NCBI GenBank assembly: GCA_035714625.1
Contig: DASTLT010000169.1
Location: 6,431-70,430, forward strand
Length of the DNA: 64,000 nt
Source of the DNA: GCA-003244245 sp035714625
GTDB taxonomy: Bacteria > Actinomycetota > Actinomycetes > Mycobacteriales > Pseudonocardiaceae
Reading direction: 5' to 3'
Shown here: piece by piece, positions 51,462-60,093 of the stretch
How positions within the stretch are numbered: the first letter of the stretch is position 1
How the letters are laid out: each line of letters opens with the position of its first letter
The notes under the pieces: model-generated
Told to the model about the DNA's origin: nothing
Databases searched by the model: none
The model's input: only the letters and a program-made list of their open reading frames with translations
Program-made: the position numbers and the translations under genes

Positions 51462-52598
51462 TCATAGCTCGCATCGCCACTCCTGGGGCACGGGGTAGCC
51501 GTGGCGGGTGGCTGCGCGGCGCACGGCGTCGGTCACCGTGGTGCTCGCTGCCCGCTCCACCAGCGCCAGCGCCGAGCCCCCGAATCCACCGCCGGTCATC
51601 CGGGCACCCAGCGCCCCGGCGGCGCGGGCGGCATCCACCGCACAGTCCAGCTCGGGACTGGACACCTCGTAGTCGTCCCGCAGGGAGGCGTGCGAGGCGT
51701 CCAGCAGTGGGCCGATCTCGCGGATCCGGCCCACCGTCAGCAGCCGCACCACCTCCCGCACCCGGGCGATCTCGCTGACCACGTGCCGGGCCCGGCGGCG
51801 CAGCAGCGGGTCGGCCAGGCCGTCCACGTCGCCGGCTTCCCGCAACGTGGGTACCCCCAGCGCGGCGGCGGCCTGCTCCGCGCTGCGCCGTCGCGCGGCG
51901 TACTGCCCCTCGACCAGGTGGTGCCGTACCCGGGTGTCGATCACCAGCAGGGCCAGCCCTGCCCCGGTCAGATCCAGCGGTACCTGCTGTGTCGTCCCAT
52001 CCCGGCAGTCCAGCAGCAGGGCGTGGCCGGGAAGGCAGCACAGCGACGCGAGCTGGTCCATCCCGCCGGCTGGAACGCCGACGATCTCGTTCTCGGCGCG
52101 GCGGCAGGCCGCGGCCAGCACCGCCCGCCCAGTGTCGCTGCCGGCCAGGCCGAGCCCGCAGAGCGCATCCACGGCCAAGGCGACGGCGCACTCCAGCGCC
52201 GCGGAGGAGGCCAGCCCGGCGCCGGGCGGGACCGACTCGCCGACCAGGAGGTCGAGCCCACCGGCGGGCTGGCCCAGCGCCCACACCACCCCGGCCGGAT
52301 AGCCGGCCCATCCCGGTGGGTGGCCCGGCCGCACCTCGTGGCGCAAGCCTTCCCACGATCGGGCCCCGGAGAGCCGGGAACGCAGCCGCAGCAGGCCGTC
52401 GTCGCGGGCTGCGGCGGCCACCTCGGTGCACCGCGGCAGCGCCACCGGCAGGCACAGCCCCCCCGCGTAGTCCACGTGCTCACCGATCAGGTTCACCCGG
52501 CCCGGCGCGGACCACAGCCCGCCGGGGGCCCGGGCGAATGCGGCGCGAAACGCCGCTGCGGTGCTCGGCTCAGCCACCCCACCCCACCTCGCTGACAC
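51462..52598 (-). CDS. galK: Galactokinase
   Basis: GalK phosphorylates galactose to galactose-1-phosphate in the Leloir pathway. The 378-residue GHMP kinase has GRVNLIGEHVDYAGGLCLP (substrate site), the ATP loop PPGAGLASSAALECAVALA, and the C-terminal ARMTGGGFGGSALALV. GTG 52598 has AGGAGG 6 nt upstream. It overlaps the galT end by 29 bp, so the two are coupled. This galT-galK pair is an addition to the gcvT-ilvE interval compared with M. tuberculosis. Confidence 0.94.
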   Translation of the reverse strand: MSARWGGVAEPSTAAAFRAAFARAPGGLWSAPGRVNLIGEHVDYAGGLCLPVALPRCTEVAAAARDDGLLRLRSRLSGARSWEGLRHEVRPGHPPGWAGYPAGVVWALGQPAGGLDLLVGESVPPGAGLASSAALECAVALAVDALCGLGLAGSDTGRAVLAAACRRAENEIVGVPAGGMDQLASLCCLPGHALLLDCRDGTTQQVPLDLTGAGLALLVIDTRVRHHLVEGQYAARRRSAEQAAAALGVPTLREAGDVDGLADPLLRRRARHVVSEIARVREVVRLLTVGRIREIGPLLDASHASLRDDYEVSSPELDCAVDAARAAGALGARMTGGGFGGSALALVERAASTTVTDAVRRAATRHGYPVPQEWRCEL

Positions 52599-53745
52599 CG
52601 CCCGCCTCCTGCTGGGCCAGCTCGGGTAGCTGCAGTTCCTGGAAGCGCCGGGCGATCCGTTCGGGCGTGGTGTCGTTGAGCCAGGCCCCCATTCCGGACT
52701 CCGACCCGGCCAGATACTTCAGCTTCCCCGCGGCCCGGCGGACCGAGAACAGTTGCAGGTGCAGCCGGATGAGCTCGCGGCCCGAGCCGACCGGGGCCTG
52801 ATGCCAGCCCGCGACGTAGGGCACCGGCCCGGGGTCGCCCTGGTCGGCGAAGAAAGCGTCCACCCGCCGCAGCAGCGCCGGGTAGAGGGTGGCCAGCTCG
52901 CCGCGCTCGGCGGGGTCCAGGGCCGCGAAATCGGGCACCGCCCGGTGCGGCACCAGGTGCAGCTCCACCGGCCACCGGGCGGCGGCTGGTACGTACGCGG
53001 TCCACGCCGTGCCCTGGTGCACCACCCGGGTGCCGGCCCGCACCTCAGCGGCGAGCAGGTCGGCCAGCAGGTCGCGGCCAGTGCGCTCGCGGTGCGCGGC
53101 GGCCTGGGCGAGCAGTCGCCGGGTGCGCGGCGGCAGGAAGGGGTAGCCGTAGATCTGGCCGTGCGGGTGGGGCAGGGTCACCCCGGTCTCCGCGCCGCGA
53201 TTCTCGAAGCAGAACACCTGCGCGATGCCGTCCACCCTGGAAAGCGCCCTGGTCCGGTCCGCCCACGCCGTGATCACCGTCGCGGCCCGGCGCGGGGTGA
53301 GCCCGGCGAACGAGGCGTCGTGCGCGCTGGTGAAGCAGACCACCTCGCAGCGGCCGGTGGCGGGCTGCTGCGGCCAGAGTGGATCGCCGTCCACCAGGTC
53401 GGGTACCGGTCCGGCAACCGGCCCGAACGAGGGGAACCGGTTGTCGAACACGACGACGTCGTAATCGCCAGCCGGGATCTCGGTCGCGGCGCCGTCCCGG
53501 CTGGGGCACAGCGGGCAGTCCGCGGTCTCGGGCAGGTGGGTGCGGTCCATCCGGTGCCCCGCGAACGTGATCCACTCGTCGGTGAGCAGGTCGAGACGCA
53601 GGGTGGGCTGTGCGGTCCGCGGGGGTAGCTCACGGGTGTCCGGACGGGCTCGGGTGGCCGTCCCGGAGAGGTAGGGCTCGCGGTCGTCGTAGTAGGTCAA
53701 CTCGCGCCCGTCCGCCAGCCGAGTGCGGGTGATCCGCACCGGCAT
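52570..53745 (-). CDS. galT: Galactose-1-phosphate uridylyltransferase
   Basis: GalT exchanges UMP between UDP-glucose and galactose-1-phosphate. The 391-residue protein starts MPVRITRTRLADGRELTYYDD. It has zinc-site Cys (ADCPLCPSRDG), FDNRFPSFGP, the active-site HPHGQIYGYPF (His-x-His) and the C-terminal HLQLFSVRRAAGKLKYLAGSE. ATG 53745 is preferred because family conservation begins there; an in-frame ATG at 53805 would add 20 residues. galK overlaps its 3' end. No galE is visible. Confidence 0.92.
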   Translation of the reverse strand: MPVRITRTRLADGRELTYYDDREPYLSGTATRARPDTRELPPRTAQPTLRLDLLTDEWITFAGHRMDRTHLPETADCPLCPSRDGAATEIPAGDYDVVVFDNRFPSFGPVAGPVPDLVDGDPLWPQQPATGRCEVVCFTSAHDASFAGLTPRRAATVITAWADRTRALSRVDGIAQVFCFENRGAETGVTLPHPHGQIYGYPFLPPRTRRLLAQAAAHRERTGRDLLADLLAAEVRAGTRVVHQGTAWTAYVPAAARWPVELHLVPHRAVPDFAALDPAERGELATLYPALLRRVDAFFADQGDPGPVPYVAGWHQAPVGSGRELIRLHLQLFSVRRAAGKLKYLAGSESGMGAWLNDTTPERIARRFQELQLPELAQQEAGGVSEVGWGG

Positions 53746-53822
53746 GCGCTGCTCGCTGACCTGGCCGTCCAGGCCGGAGCCGGGAGTACTGGGACGTCCT
53801 ACCATTTCGGCCCCCGACGGGT

Positions 53823-53828
53823 TACCGT
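53823..53828 (+). promoter_or_regulatory. -10 hexamer TACCGT of ilvE
   Basis: TACCGT ends 7 nt before the ilvE ATG at 53836, predicting a leaderless mRNA. Confidence 0.5.
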
Positions 53829-53835
53829 CCAGTGT

Positions 53836-54939
53836 ATGAGTGCCGCGCCCCAGTTCACCCGCCTGTCGCACCCGTCCCCGGCGACCCCGCAGCGGCGGGC
53901 GGAGATTCTGGCCGCACCGGGCTTCGGTGTCCACTTCACCGACCATATGGTGGACGTCCGCTGGACCGCCGGGCGGGGCTGGCACGACCCCGAGATCGGC
54001 CCGTACCGCCCGCTCGTGATGGACCCGGCGGTCATGGTGCTGCATTACGGGCAAGCGATCTTCGAAGGTCTCAAGGCCTACCGGCAACCGGATGGCAGCG
54101 TGGCCTCATTCCGCCCGTTGGCCAACGCCGCCCGGTTCCGCGCCTCGGCGCGCCGGCTGGCCATGCCGGAGCTGCCAGACGAGCTGTTCCTCGGCTCGCT
54201 GCGGGAGTTGGTGCGCACCGACGTCGAGTGGGTGCCGGCGGCCGACGGTGAAGAGTCACTGTACCTGCGGCCGTTCCTGTTCGCCACCCAGGTGGGCCTC
54301 GGGGTGCGTCCGGCCGCGACCTACCGGTACCTGGTCATCGCCTCCCCGGCTGGCTCTTACTTCCCCGGTGGGCTCCAGCCGGTCAGCGTGTGGTTGTCCA
54401 CCGAGTACGTCCGGGCAGCTCCCGGCGGCACCGGGGCGGCCAAGTTCGCCGGAAACTACGCCGCCTCCCTGCTGGCCCAGCGCCAGGCCGCCGACAAGGG
54501 CTGTGACCAGGTCGTGTGGCTGGACGCGGTGGAGCGGCGCTGGGTGGAGGAGATGGGCGGGATGAACCTCTTCTTCGTCTTCGGTGAGGGTGACCAGGCC
54601 CGGCTGGTGACCCCGGAGCTCACCGGCACGCTGTTGCCCGGCATCACCCGCGACTCCCTGCTCACGCTGGCCCGGGACCACGGGCTGGGCGTCGAGCAGC
54701 GCCGAATCTCCACCGAGGAGTGGGAGAAGGGCGTGCAGACCGGGGATATCTCGGAGGTGTTCGCCTGCGGCACCGCAGCAGTGATCACCCCGATCGGCCG
54801 GGTGGTCTACTCCGGGGGAGAGTTCCCCATCGGCAGCGGTGAGCCTGGGCCGGTCACTAGCCAACTGCGTGCCGCACTCACCGCGATCCAGCGCGGCGCC
54901 GCACCCGACTCGCACGGCTGGATGGTCCCGCTCACCTGA
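53836..54939 (+). CDS. ilvE: Branched-chain amino acid aminotransferase
   Basis: IlvE transaminates leucine, isoleucine and valine with 2-oxoglutarate. The 367-residue fold-type IV PLP enzyme has GQAIFEGLKAYRQPDG, RPFLFATQ, the Schiff-base Lys in GGTGAAKFAGNYAAS (about residue 200), the EEMGGMNLFFVF signature and the late FACGTAAVITPIG. Length matches Rv2210c. It is divergent from galT. Its 2-oxo acids connect to pantothenate synthesis (panB) and branched fatty acids. Confidence 0.95.
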   Translation: MSAAPQFTRLSHPSPATPQRRAEILAAPGFGVHFTDHMVDVRWTAGRGWHDPEIGPYRPLVMDPAVMVLHYGQAIFEGLKAYRQPDGSVASFRPLANAARFRASARRLAMPELPDELFLGSLRELVRTDVEWVPAADGEESLYLRPFLFATQVGLGVRPAATYRYLVIASPAGSYFPGGLQPVSVWLSTEYVRAAPGGTGAAKFAGNYAASLLAQRQAADKGCDQVVWLDAVERRWVEEMGGMNLFFVFGEGDQARLVTPELTGTLLPGITRDSLLTLARDHGLGVEQRRISTEEWEKGVQTGDISEVFACGTAAVITPIGRVVYSGGEFPIGSGEPGPVTSQLRAALTAIQRGAAPDSHGWMVPLT

Positions 54940-54949
54940 ACCGCGGTCC

Positions 54950-55699
54950 CTACCCGACGGCGCAGGCGACAAGCACCACGGTGGTCGCCAGCTCGCTGGC
55001 CGCGCCCAGCACGTCCCCGGTGACCCCGCCGAAACGCCGCCGGGTGTGCGCGGACAGCGCCGCCACCACCAGGGCGGCCAGGCCGACCGCGAGCATCCCC
55101 TGCCAGGCCCGCCCGGGCACCGCCCACAGCCCGCAGGCCAACAGGGCCAGCGTCCAGGCCACCGGGACGGCGGTGGGCTGGCTACCTGCCACCAGGGCAC
55201 CCAAGCCCTCGGCGCGGGCCGGGGGCACGCCGGTTCGGGCGCACCAGCCGAAGGCGACCCGCCCGGCGGTCACCGCCAGCCCCACGGCGAGCAGCCGGCC
55301 GGTCTCGGCCAGCGTCGCCAGCGCCGCCACCTGAGCCGTGAGCACCAGCACCAGGGCCACCACCGCGAACGGCCCAGCCGCCCCGTCCCGCATCACCATC
55401 AGCGCCTGCTGCGGCCCGCCGTAACAACCCAGCCCGTCAGCGGTGTCGGCCAGCCCATCCAGGTGCATCCCCCTGGTGAGCCCGGCCAACATCGCCACCA
55501 CGGCCAGCCCGGACAGCAGCGGGGGAGTGCCCAGCGCGGACCACCCGGCCAGCGCCCCGAGGGCCAGCAGACCCAGCCCGACGCCGACTACCGGAGCCCA
55601 GTGCAACGCCCGGCCGGCCAGGGCCCGATCCACCTGGACGGGGGCCCGCGCCGGCAGCACGGTCAGCCAGGACACCGCCAGCGCGAGCCCGCGGCTCAC
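54950..55699 (-). CDS. cobS: Adenosylcobinamide-GDP ribazoletransferase (cobalamin synthase)
   Basis: CobS joins adenosylcobinamide-GDP to alpha-ribazole, the last step of nucleotide-loop assembly. The 249-residue integral membrane protein has the motif RGMHLDGLADTADGLGCYG (about residues 76-94), RDGAAGPFAVVALVLVL, and about six further hydrophobic spans. The GTG start overlaps the cobT stop (GTGA). It forms an operon with cobU and cobT. Confidence 0.93.
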   Translation of the reverse strand: MSRGLALAVSWLTVLPARAPVQVDRALAGRALHWAPVVGVGLGLLALGALAGWSALGTPPLLSGLAVVAMLAGLTRGMHLDGLADTADGLGCYGGPQQALMVMRDGAAGPFAVVALVLVLTAQVAALATLAETGRLLAVGLAVTAGRVAFGWCARTGVPPARAEGLGALVAGSQPTAVPVAWTLALLACGLWAVPGRAWQGMLAVGLAALVVAALSAHTRRRFGGVTGDVLGAASELATTVVLVACAVG

Positions 55700-56829
55700 C
55701 GCGCGGGCACCGGCTCACCCGCGGGTCCGGAGACACCAGCGTCACCGAAGGTGGCCATCTCGGCGAGCACCCGGGCAGCCATCTGCAGCAACGGCAGCGC
55801 GGCCACGGCCCCGGATCCTTCTCCGAGACGCATCCCCAGGTCCAGCACCGGTTCCAGTTCCAGGTGTTCCAGCACCAAGGCGTGCGCCGGCTCCACCGAG
55901 CGGTGCCCGGCCACCCACCAGGCCCGAGCGCCCGGAGCGAACTCCTCGGCGAGCATCGCCGCTGCCCCGACCACCACGCCGTCGAGGACCACCGGGGTGC
56001 GCCGGACGGCGGCCTGCGCCAGGAACCCAGCCATCGCCGCGAAGTCAGCCCCCCCTGCAGTGCGCAGCAACGCGACCGGATCGTCGACGACCGGGCGGGC
56101 GCGGCGCAACGCGTCACGGATCGCCGCCGTCTTGCGCATCCAGCCCGCGTCATCGATGCCGCTGCCCCGGCCCACCACCGCCACCGGTTCCGCCCCGGTC
56201 AGCGCCGCGACCAGCACGGCGGCCGGGGTGGTGTTGCCGATGCCCATGTCGCCGACGATGAGCAGATCCGCGCCGCGGTCAACCTCTTCGTCGGCGATCG
56301 CCACGCCGGCCGCCAGCGCCTGCGCCACCTCCTGCTGGGTCAGCGCATCCTCGCGGTCGATCACACCGCTGCTGCGACGGATCTTGTGCCGGGTGACCAA
56401 CGGCGGTATCTCCGGTCCGGCGACACCCGCGGGGTCCACGGCCCAGTCCACCGCCAGATCCACCACCCGCACTGCGGCCCCGGCCGCTGCGGCGAGCACG
56501 TTCACCGCCGCCCCGCTGGCCAGGAAGTTGCCCACCATCTGGCGGGTGACCTCGCTCGGGTAGGCGGAGACCCCGCGCGCAGTGATCCCATGGTCTCCGG
56601 CGAACACCACCACCTGGGGCCGGGCGAACGGGCGCGGTGGGCAGGTCCCCTGGCATGCAGCGACCCACACGCCCAGCTCCTCCAGCCGGCCCAGCGCGCC
56701 CACCGGCTTGGTGAGCTGCTCGTGCCGGGCCACCGCCTCCCGATGGGCCTGCTGGTCGGGCGGAGTGACCGGGGGGAACTCCACGACGCTCCTCGGGTAC
56801 TGGGTGCTTGCCGGGCTGGCTGCGTCCAT
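55696..56829 (-). CDS. cobT: Nicotinate-nucleotide--dimethylbenzimidazole phosphoribosyltransferase
   Basis: CobT makes alpha-ribazole phosphate from dimethylbenzimidazole and nicotinate mononucleotide. The 377-residue protein has KPVGALGRLEELGVWVAACQG, VVFAGDHGITARGVSAYPSEVT, LLIVGDMGIGNTTPAAVL and a C-terminal LDLGMRLGEGSGAVAALPLL that contains the catalytic Glu. ATG 56829 is chosen as the first start giving a family-like length; the open frame extends upstream into the cobU region without conservation. No strong ribosome binding site is seen. Confidence 0.93.
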   Translation of the reverse strand: MDAASPASTQYPRSVVEFPPVTPPDQQAHREAVARHEQLTKPVGALGRLEELGVWVAACQGTCPPRPFARPQVVVFAGDHGITARGVSAYPSEVTRQMVGNFLASGAAVNVLAAAAGAAVRVVDLAVDWAVDPAGVAGPEIPPLVTRHKIRRSSGVIDREDALTQQEVAQALAAGVAIADEEVDRGADLLIVGDMGIGNTTPAAVLVAALTGAEPVAVVGRGSGIDDAGWMRKTAAIRDALRRARPVVDDPVALLRTAGGADFAAMAGFLAQAAVRRTPVVLDGVVVGAAAMLAEEFAPGARAWWVAGHRSVEPAHALVLEHLELEPVLDLGMRLGEGSGAVAALPLLQMAARVLAEMATFGDAGVSGPAGEPVPAR

Positions 56830-56863
56830 CCTGCCTGGTCCGATGCCATCCTGCCGGGACGGC

Positions 56864-57388
56864 TCACCGCAGCCGCAGCGGCAGCCCCGCCACCAGCAGC
56901 AGCACCTGCTCGCACACTGCGGCCAGAGCGGCGTTGAGCGCGCCCAGCTCGTCGCGGAACAGCCGCCCGGCGCAGGTGGTGGGTACCACACCCAGTCCTA
57001 CCTCTGCGCTGACCAGCACCAGCCGGGCCGGACAGGACACCACCGCAGCCACCAGCTCAGCACAGCGGACCCGGCAGGCCGCAACAGCGTCACCGCCTCC
57101 TGCCCAGGCCCCGGCGTCGTCCAGCTCACCGGCCAACCAGGTCGCCACGTCGTCGACCAGCACCGGAACCGGGCCGGCGGCCCGCAGTGCCGCGGGCAGA
57201 TCGCATGGCTCGACGGTCCGCCAGCCCGGCGGCCTGCGGGCGATGTGCGCCGCGATCCGCGCCTCCCAGTCGGCGTCCCCGGGCACCCGCCGGGCGGTCG
57301 CCAGGTAGTCCACCCGCACCGCGCCGAGCAGACCCTCCGCATACCCGGACTTACCCGAGCGCGCCCCGCCGAGCACCAGCGTCCGCAC
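56864..57388 (-). CDS. cobU: Adenosylcobinamide kinase/guanylyltransferase
   Basis: CobU phosphorylates adenosylcobinamide and then attaches GMP. The 174-residue P-loop protein has the Walker A LVLGGARSGKS (residues 4-14), DYLATARRVPGDADWEARIAAH and the catalytic His in IAAHIARRPPGWRTVE, then VLVDDVATWLAGEL. GTG 57388 follows GGGAGG. It leads a cobU-cobT-cobS operon, all of the lower-ligand assembly genes present here. No cobalamin riboswitch is seen upstream. Confidence 0.92.
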   Translation of the reverse strand: MRTLVLGGARSGKSGYAEGLLGAVRVDYLATARRVPGDADWEARIAAHIARRPPGWRTVEPCDLPAALRAAGPVPVLVDDVATWLAGELDDAGAWAGGGDAVAACRVRCAELVAAVVSCPARLVLVSAEVGLGVVPTTCAGRLFRDELGALNAALAAVCEQVLLLVAGLPLRLR

Positions 57389-57468
57389 CTGACCTCCCGC
57401 CGCCTGGCTGACCCGCTGACGCTACCGTCAGGAGCCGACCTCGACGACGGCGGCAGACGGAGCACTCG

Positions 57469-57672
57469 ATGGCCTTGCGGTGGCGCTACGAGAACCCGGA
57501 CCGGGACGAGGTGACCGGCCCGCAGCTCACCTTCGAAGACCAGGCCGACGCCGAGGAGTGGCTCGGCCGGGAGTGGCGGAACCTGCTCGACGGTGGGGTG
57601 GCTGCGGTCACCCTGCTCGATGGCGCGGAGGAGGTCTACGGCCCGATGAGCCTGCACCCGACGGATGGCTAG
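57469..57672 (+). CDS. Small conserved hypothetical protein
   Basis: A 67-residue acidic protein (WRYENPDRDEVTGPQLTFED, EEWLGREWRNLLDGGVAAVTLLDG, EEVYGPMSLHP). The pattern is a compact alpha/beta domain seen in small actinobacterial proteins of unknown function. ATG 57469 has GGAG 7 nt upstream. It is divergent from cobU and convergent with the DUF3043 gene. Confidence 0.75.
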   Translation: MALRWRYENPDRDEVTGPQLTFEDQADAEEWLGREWRNLLDGGVAAVTLLDGAEEVYGPMSLHPTDG

Positions 57673-57674
57673 CC

Positions 57675-57708
57675 GACCGGGGTGACTGGGGGACCGGGGT
57701 GACTAGGG
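57675..57708. repeat. 17-bp tandem duplication at the DUF3043 gene 3' end
   Basis: GACCGGGGTGACT occurs at 57675 and 57692. The second copy carries CTA (the TAG stop on the minus strand) where the first has CTG. Confidence 0.85.
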
Positions 57709-58341
57709 GACCAGGTCGCCGCGACGCACCCGCGGTTTGGGCATCCGCAGCCTGCGCAGTTGGGTTGCCCTGGTCAGCGCGTAAAATCCCAGGCCGAGCG
57801 CGGACATCGAGGCGTCGGGAAACCGTTCGCGGACCTGCCGGTGGATGCTCCGGCCGAGCAGCACCCCCTCGGCGAGCATGGTCAGCAACATCGCCATCGA
57901 CAGCAGCGACACGTACTGCTGGATCACTGGGGACGGCACCAGGATCACCAGGACCACCAGCAGCGCCAGCGGCATGAACAGCCCGGCGACGTTGCGCCGG
58001 GAGTCCACCAGGTCCCGCACGTAGGCCTTCACCGGGCCGCGATCCCGGGGCAGCAGGTACTTCTCGTCCCCAGCCATCATCCGCTCGCGGCGCACCGCAG
58101 CCGCCTGCCGCCGCTCATCCTTGGACCCCCGCATCCGGCGCAGCGCCTCACGCTGGGTCTTCGGTGGGGAGGGCGCGGGGCCCCGCTTGCGGGCCTCGGC
58201 TTCCCGGCGGCTGGGCGTCGGCCTGCCCTTACCGGGGGTTCGGGAGCGGTGCGGGGAATCCTGGGGAGGCGCCGAGTCGGCCGCCTGCTCCAGCGCGGAG
58301 TCAGCGGCTCCGGGGCCGGGCTTGCCGCGCAGGAACCTCAC
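57703..58341 (-). CDS. DUF3043 membrane protein
   Basis: A 212-residue protein (Rv2206 in order). It has a long basic, Pro/Ser/Arg-rich N-terminus (about residues 1-90), the conserved block DEKYLLPRDRGPVKAYVRDLVDSRRNVAG, and two membrane spans (LFMPLALLVVLVILVPSPVI and YVSLLSMAMLLTMLAEGVLLG), then FYALTRATQLRRLRMPKPRV. GTG 58341 is chosen because TAGGCT precedes it by 7 nt on the minus strand and the longer frame is a shadow of the kinase gene. Function unknown. Confidence 0.85.
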   Translation of the reverse strand: MRFLRGKPGPGAADSALEQAADSAPPQDSPHRSRTPGKGRPTPSRREAEARKRGPAPSPPKTQREALRRMRGSKDERRQAAAVRRERMMAGDEKYLLPRDRGPVKAYVRDLVDSRRNVAGLFMPLALLVVLVILVPSPVIQQYVSLLSMAMLLTMLAEGVLLGRSIHRQVRERFPDASMSALGLGFYALTRATQLRRLRMPKPRVRRGDLVP

Positions 58342-58387
58342 GGCGACCAGCCTAGGACAACCGAATGGGGGCGTAGCGTCGGCGGGC
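58342..58387. promoter_or_regulatory. Divergent leaderless promoters: DUF3043 gene / glycerate kinase
   Basis: Forty-six base pairs separate the GTG starts. The minus strand has TAGGCT 7 nt before GTG 58341. The plus strand has TAGCGT (58374-58379) 8 nt before GTG 58388. The layout matches the lprG/glnA2 interval. Confidence 0.5.
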
Positions 58388-59503
58388 GTGCGCGTGCTGA
58401 TCGCCCCGGACTGTTTCGGCGGGACCCTGACCGCGGTGCAAGCGGCCGAGGCCATCGGCAGGGGCTGGCAGCGCGCAGCTCCCGGCGATGAGCTGGTGCT
58501 GCGCCCGCTGGCCGACGGTGGTCCTGGTTTTGTGGCAGTGCTGCACGCCGCGCTGGGCGGGACCGTGCACACCAGCCAGGTCACCGGTCCGGTGGGTGAG
58601 CCGGTGTTGGCGCACTGGTTGGACCACGAGCGGACCGGATATGTGGAAAGCGCCCAGGCCTGTGGCCTGCACCTGGTGCCACCGGAGCGCCGGGACGCCC
58701 GCACCGCGACCAGCCGCGGGGTGGGGGAGTTGCTCGCCGAGGTACGTGCCGGCGGGCTGCAGAAGGCCGTGGTGGGCCTGGGTGGCTCGGCCAGCTCGGA
58801 TGGAGGAGCGGGTGCGTTAGCCGCGCTCGGTGCGGTGGCGGTGGACGCCGAGGGCCAGCCGCTGCCGGACGGGGGTGCCGCGTTGGTCCGGTGCGCGCGG
58901 CTGGCCGGGCGGGCCGAGCTGGCCGGCCTCCGGCTGGTCGCCGCTGCCGACGTCACCAACCCGTTGCTGGGCCCCCACGGTGCGGCCCACGTGTTCGGCC
59001 CGCAGAAGGGCGCCGGGCCGGACCAGGTGCACGAGCTGGAGGTGGCGCTGGCCCGTTGGGCCGACGTGCTGGAGGCGGCCACCGGGCGGGCGGTCCGAGA
59101 GGTGCCCGCCGCTGGTGCGGCCGGTGGCCTCGGGGCGGCGCTGCTCGCGCTGGGTGCCGAGCGGATCTCCGGCGCCCAGTTGATCGCCGCCTGCACCGGG
59201 CTGGACACCGCGCTGGACGCGGCTGAGCTGGTGGTCACCGGTGAGGGCAGCTTCGACTGGCAGTCGCTGCGCGGCAAGCTGATCACCGCCCTCGCCGAGG
59301 GCGCCGCCGGGCGCGGGCTGGCCTGCATCGTGCTGGCCGGGCAGGTGTCGGTCGGTCGGCGGGAAGCGGCCGCAGTCGGGGTGGCCGCCATGTACGCGGC
59401 CGCCGAGCTGGCCGGCTCGGTGGCGGCCGCACTCGCCGACCCGGTGGGGACCCTGGAAGCAGTCGCTGAGCAAGCCGCTCGCCAGTGGGGTGGCGGCCGG
59501 TGA
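58388..59503 (+). CDS. glxK: Glycerate kinase (family 1)
   Basis: Phosphorylates D-glycerate, feeding glyoxylate or serine carbon into glycolysis. The 371-residue protein has the family start VLIAPDCFGGTLTAVQAAEAI, LRPLADGGPGFVAVL, the Gly-rich GLGGSASSDGGAGALAAL (about residues 131-148), VFGPQKGAGPDQVHELE, and VTGEGSFDWQSLRGK near the end. It is Rv2205c in order and divergent from the DUF3043 gene. The start is leaderless. Confidence 0.92.
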   Translation: MRVLIAPDCFGGTLTAVQAAEAIGRGWQRAAPGDELVLRPLADGGPGFVAVLHAALGGTVHTSQVTGPVGEPVLAHWLDHERTGYVESAQACGLHLVPPERRDARTATSRGVGELLAEVRAGGLQKAVVGLGGSASSDGGAGALAALGAVAVDAEGQPLPDGGAALVRCARLAGRAELAGLRLVAAADVTNPLLGPHGAAHVFGPQKGAGPDQVHELEVALARWADVLEAATGRAVREVPAAGAAGGLGAALLALGAERISGAQLIAACTGLDTALDAAELVVTGEGSFDWQSLRGKLITALAEGAAGRGLACIVLAGQVSVGRREAAAVGVAAMYAAAELAGSVAAALADPVGTLEAVAEQAARQWGGGR

Positions 59504-59654
59504 GGAGGCTACGGGGGGGGCGTCCACTGACGCGGGTCCGACATCGAGATTTCTCGTGTGTCACTATGGACCTACGGGAATCACCCGTCGGTCGCGGGTG
59601 TTGCCCTGGTGCAACGTGGTCATCCGTGCCGAGCGCAGATCCCCAGGGAGAGTC

Positions 59655-60017
59655 ATGACTGTCGAGAACATCGCCGACACCGAGGTGCCGACGCACGGTG
59701 TTGAGCTGACCGAGGCGGCTGCCGCCAAGGCGAAGGCGCTGCTCGAACAAGAAGGCCGATCCGATATGCACCTGCGCATCGCGGTGCAGCCGGGTGGCTG
59801 CGCGGGCCTGCGCTACCAGCTTTTCTTCGATGAGCGCACGCTCGACGGTGATGCGAAGCGGGACTTCAACGGCCTCGCGGTGGTGGTGGACCGGATGAGC
59901 GGCCCCTACCTGCAGGGGGCCGTGATCGATTTCGTGGACACCATCGAGAAGCAGGGCTTCACCATCGATAACCCCAACGCTGGTGGCTCCTGCGCCTGTG
60001 GGGACTCGTTCAACTAG
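59655..60017 (+). CDS. IscA/ErpA-type iron-sulfur cluster carrier
   Basis: An A-type Fe-S carrier delivering clusters to target enzymes. The 120-residue protein (Rv2204c in order) has VELTEAAAAKAKALL, the first Cys in QPGGCAGLRYQLFF and the C-terminal pair in GGSCACGDSFN, giving the three-Cys CxC arrangement of the HesB family. ATG 59655 has AGGGAGAG upstream. Fe-S clients nearby include LipA. The gene converges on asnB. Confidence 0.92.
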   Translation: MTVENIADTEVPTHGVELTEAAAAKAKALLEQEGRSDMHLRIAVQPGGCAGLRYQLFFDERTLDGDAKRDFNGLAVVVDRMSGPYLQGAVIDFVDTIEKQGFTIDNPNAGGSCACGDSFN

Positions 60018-60093
60018 GGTCCTCTTCAACTAGCTTCGTGGGCTGCGACTCCCGCGCGCCTCTAGAGCTGGACGGGCCCTAGAGCTGGACGGG
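60009..60093. repeat. Duplicated 3' ends of both the IscA-like gene and asnB
   Basis: TTCAACTAG, the last codons of the IscA-like gene, recurs at 60025-60033. CTAGAGCTGGACGGG, the asnB stop plus the preceding codons read in reverse, occurs at 60062-60076 and 60079-60093. Each gene therefore has a second copy of its terminal codons and stop just beyond its own. Confidence 0.85.

Noticed and set aside
57389..57468. Cobalamin riboswitch before cobU
   Set aside because: The 80-bp divergent region is too short and lacks a B12-box-like sequence.
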